Assembly (NCBI GenBank): GCA_900553265.1
Contig: USDD01000112.1
Location: 1 to 7,854 of the forward strand
Length of the DNA: 7,854 nt
Reading direction: 5' to 3'
DNA from: an uncultured Eubacteriales bacterium
GTDB taxonomy: Bacteria; Bacillota; Clostridia; Christensenellales; Aristaeellaceae
The notes beneath the pieces are model-generated. The model saw only the letters and a list, made by a program, of their open reading frames with translations, did not search any database and was not told the origin of the DNA. The translations under genes and the position numbers were made by a program. Shown in pieces: positions 6,458 through 7,854 of this stretch (its first letter is position 1; each line of letters begins with the position of its first letter).

Positions 6458-6488
6458 GGGCAAAACCTCCAAGGGATTGATTGAGCTT

Positions 6489-6517
6489 ATTATATTACAA
6501 AATTATTTCAAAATCAA
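6489..6517 (-). promoter_or_regulatory. Sigma-A promoter of the SH3b wall-protein gene
   Basis: On the - strand, TTGATT (6517-6512) and TATAAT (6494-6489) are 17 bp apart, in AT-rich DNA. A start near 6482 gives a leader of about 25 nt containing GGAGG. A further TTGACA lies upstream on the same strand but has only a poor -10 partner. Confidence 0.85.
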
Positions 6518-6651
6518 GTCCTCATCTCATAATTTTCGGCTTCGCGTGTCAAATTTTACCGAATAACTACATATTTTCCGTCAATAAGGGCGCAAAAAAG
6601 GCGGGATTTCCGGGGAAATATGGCGATATAGACGGCGGTTTGAGCGAATTA

Positions 6652-6665
6652 TTACAATATTGTGA
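6652..6665. promoter_or_regulatory. Near-perfect palindrome, possible operator
   Basis: TTACAATATTGTGA contains the perfect 10-bp palindrome ACAATATTGT with flanks symmetrical except for one position. It sits between the two divergent promoters, about 100 bp before the Cys-rich gene. It could bind a dimeric regulator, but I cannot match it to a known one. It also contains TACAAT, a -10-like hexamer on the + strand, without a good -35. Confidence 0.3.
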
Positions 6666-6688
6666 CATCTCGCGGCGCGATTTTTCCG

Positions 6689-6716
6689 AACCCTTTTCCC
6701 CCGCGGTCATACGATG
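6689..6716 (+). promoter_or_regulatory. Candidate sporulation-type (sigma-K-like) promoter
   Basis: AACC (6689-6692) and CATACGATG (6708-6716), separated by 15 bp, match the Bacillus sigma-K pattern (mACm, then CATAnnnTR), the spacer being at or one base below the usual length. CATACGAT also resembles a sigma-E -10. No good sigma-A promoter was found for the downstream gene, which makes this more plausible. Short consensus, so chance matches are possible. Confidence 0.4.
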
Positions 6717-6722
6717 CACTGT

Positions 6723-6740
6723 GGGCGGCGCGAACCGCCC
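6723..6740 (+). promoter_or_regulatory. GC hairpin at the predicted 5' end of the Cys-rich mRNA
   Basis: GGGCGG (6723-6728) and CCGCCC (6735-6740) pair perfectly around loop CGCGAA, 11 nt before the AAGGAGG ribosome binding site. If transcription starts near 6722 from the sigma-K-like promoter, the hairpin is at the very 5' end and could stabilise the mRNA. Confidence 0.4.
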
Positions 6741-6766
6741 GACATCCATCCAAGGAGGAATGAACC

Positions 6767-7750
6767 ATGTCGTTTTACTCCTACAAGAACGCCAACGCCG
6801 AGTGCAGCCCCGGCGTGGTCAACGGCAATATCCTCACCGGTCTGAACCAGCGCGTGTGCATCCAGGTGAAAAATATCTACGATTCAGCTTTGAGCCAGGA
6901 GCAGCTGGAGGATAAGAAGATCGTGGTCACGGACATCGTGCCGGTGCTGCCGGGCAGCGACTGCAAATCCACCAACGCCGCCTGCCGCTGCACCTGCGAG
7001 GACAACCGCTGCACCTGCTCCTGCCGGAGCTGCGGCGCGCCCATCACCCACGAGGAGGCCGTGGAGAACGCCGAAAACAGCGCTCGCCCGCTGCCTCAGC
7101 CCTGCGGACAGTGGACGTTCGAGAGCTGCCGCTCCTCTACGACCAAGGGCCGCATTTCCAACCTGAGCATCGAGCGCATGTGCGACCGGCCCCAGTTCGC
7201 CCGCGTCCGCTGCGGCGTGGAGGTGCCCATCGACGTGCTGTTCACCGACCAGCGCTGTCAGGAGTGGATGGGCCAGTCCTCGCTGTGCGTGGAGAAGGAC
7301 GTTTTGCTGTGCATCCCGGACGACTCCATCATCCCCTTCACGCTGGAAAGCCTTGTGAGCGCGATTTGCGTCTCCGGCTCTTACATTGGCGACTGCACCT
7401 TCCAGATCACCCTGTGCGTGACCATCGTGCTGAAGGTGCTGGCCGAAGTGGACATCATGGTGCCCACCTACGGCTTCTGCCAGGTTCCCCCGGCCGAGGA
7501 GTTTGCGGAAAATGTATGCGATGAATTTTTCTCGCTGCCTTTGTTCCCCCAGTCCTCCTGCGCCACGGGCACGGTGGGCGAATGCACCTGCGCGTCGGGC
7601 GGCTGCGGCGCGGCCGCGTCCACCGCGGGCGCAAACCGCACGACCACGTCCGGCGGCTGCAGCACCTGCTCCAGCTGCGGAACCACCTGCGCCGGAACGC
7701 GCAGCACCCTCTGCCCCCGCTGCGGCAGCACCATGACCACGGTCAGCTGA
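6767..7750 (+). CDS. Cysteine-rich protein, possible spore-coat or surface protein
   Basis: This 327-aa protein has 32 cysteines and no signal peptide. Residues 1-60 are ordinary (MSFYSYKNAN start, then QRVCIQVKNIYDS). A dense Cys cluster follows at 66-89, with CRCTC and CTCSCRSC. The central 115-262 region looks beta-rich (RVRCGVEVPIDVLF, LLCIPDDSIIPF, VDIMVPTYGFCQVPP, FFSLPLFPQ). The C-terminal tail (265-320) is Gly/Ser/Thr-rich with CSTCSSC and CPRC, resembling a zinc-ribbon or disulfide-linked tail. I recall similar uncharacterised clostridial proteins sharing the PTYGFC..PP...F...VC..FF.LPL pattern, but no named family. High Cys content, a soluble N-terminus and the sigma-K-like promoter suggest a cross-linked spore coat component; metal binding is an alternative. 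The start is firm: AAGGAGG lies 8 nt upstream of the ATG. Confidence 0.88.
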   Translation: MSFYSYKNANAECSPGVVNGNILTGLNQRVCIQVKNIYDSALSQEQLEDKKIVVTDIVPVLPGSDCKSTNAACRCTCEDNRCTCSCRSCGAPITHEEAVENAENSARPLPQPCGQWTFESCRSSTTKGRISNLSIERMCDRPQFARVRCGVEVPIDVLFTDQRCQEWMGQSSLCVEKDVLLCIPDDSIIPFTLESLVSAICVSGSYIGDCTFQITLCVTIVLKVLAEVDIMVPTYGFCQVPPAEEFAENVCDEFFSLPLFPQSSCATGTVGECTCASGGCGAAASTAGANRTTTSGGCSTCSSCGTTCAGTRSTLCPRCGSTMTTVS

Positions 7751-7770
7751 CGCATGCTCTTCCTATTAAA

Positions 7771-7798
7771 GGGAGCGGCCTCCTTCGAGGCCGCTCCC
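7771..7798. terminator. Perfect GC hairpin after the Cys-rich gene, no T-tract on + strand
   Basis: GGGAGCGGCCTC (7771-7782) and GAGGCCGCTCCC (7787-7798) form a perfect 12-bp stem with a CTTC loop, 20 nt after the stop codon. It looks like an intrinsic terminator stem, but the following bases are GCAGCTTG and not a T-run. On the - strand it is followed by TTTAAT, a weak tract. Confidence 0.6.
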
Positions 7799-7800
7799 GC

Positions 7801-7854
7801 AGCTTGTCAAAAAAGTCTTTTTGACAAGCTGGTGGACGGGGGAGCAAGCTCCCC
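7801..7854. repeat. Double palindrome, probable intergenic repeat element (cut by window end)
   Basis: AGCTTGTCAAAAA (7801-7813) and TTTTTGACAAGCT (7818-7830) form a perfect 13-bp stem with loop AGTC. After 8 nt, GGGGAGC (7839-7845) and GCTCCCC (7848-7854) form a second perfect stem that reaches the window end and may continue. The A/T-rich inner stem supplies a T-tract within a hairpin, so it could aid termination in either direction. Arrays like this are common as dispersed palindromic units in clostridial genomes; no second copy is present here. Confidence 0.6.

Noticed and set aside
4346..6484. 712-codon open frame on the + strand opposite the SH3b gene
   Set aside because: It is antisense to a gene with clear domains, signal peptide and ribosome binding site. 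Its product is a Gly/Ala/Val/His/Arg-rich shadow typical of GC-rich DNA.
6567..6749. 60-codon - strand frame in the region before the Cys-rich gene
   Set aside because: No ribosome binding site and no motif. It covers the promoter and leader of the Cys-rich gene.

Overview
The window looks like a GC-rich chromosomal segment from a Gram-positive, probably clostridial (Firmicutes) bacterium. The evidence is strong AGGAGG-type ribosome binding sites, near-consensus sigma-A promoters with 17-bp spacers, a tRNA gene with an encoded CCA end, a MoxR-type ATPase paired with a DUF2201/VWA protein, and a secreted SH3b/PG_binding_1 wall protein. The GC-rich coding style suggests an Oscillospirales- or Christensenellales-like gut lineage, but this is a guess from style and not an identification.

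Left part (1-1160): a two-part protein resembling 'virulence-related' proteins of clostridial integrative elements (+ strand, possibly cut at its 5' end) converges on a 62-aa basic protein (- strand). The two stop codons are 1 nt apart. The hairpin that appears to terminate both genes lies inside the 3' end of the small gene. Next, on the - strand, come a tRNA-Val(CAC) terminator, the tRNA-Val gene, a 100-nt spacer, a second orphan copy of the tRNA 5' end, and a consensus promoter. That promoter can only reach the intact tRNA by reading through the orphan fragment, so the locus looks rearranged.

Middle (1337-4261): a probable two-gene operon encodes a VWA/DUF2201 protein and then a MoxR-like AAA+ ATPase, 48 nt apart. 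By analogy with MoxR/VWA pairs such as RavA-ViaA, the ATPase probably remodels a target or loads a metal or cofactor with the VWA protein as adaptor; no substrate is evident. A strong hairpin with T-tracts on both sides ends this operon and the convergent gene to its right.

Right-centre (4451-6517): a 668-aa secreted protein on the - strand has a signal peptide, six SH3b-like repeats (two almost identical in DNA), a peptidoglycan-binding domain and a C-terminal domain with a YkuD-like His/Cys pattern. It is preceded by a sigma-A promoter.

Right (6518-7854): an AT-rich divergent intergenic region holds a palindrome, a sporulation-type (sigma-K-like) promoter candidate and a 5'-UTR hairpin. 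It leads into an unrecognised 327-aa protein with 32 cysteines, possibly a spore-coat or surface protein. The window ends in three consecutive perfect hairpins, the last two resembling an intergenic palindromic repeat element.
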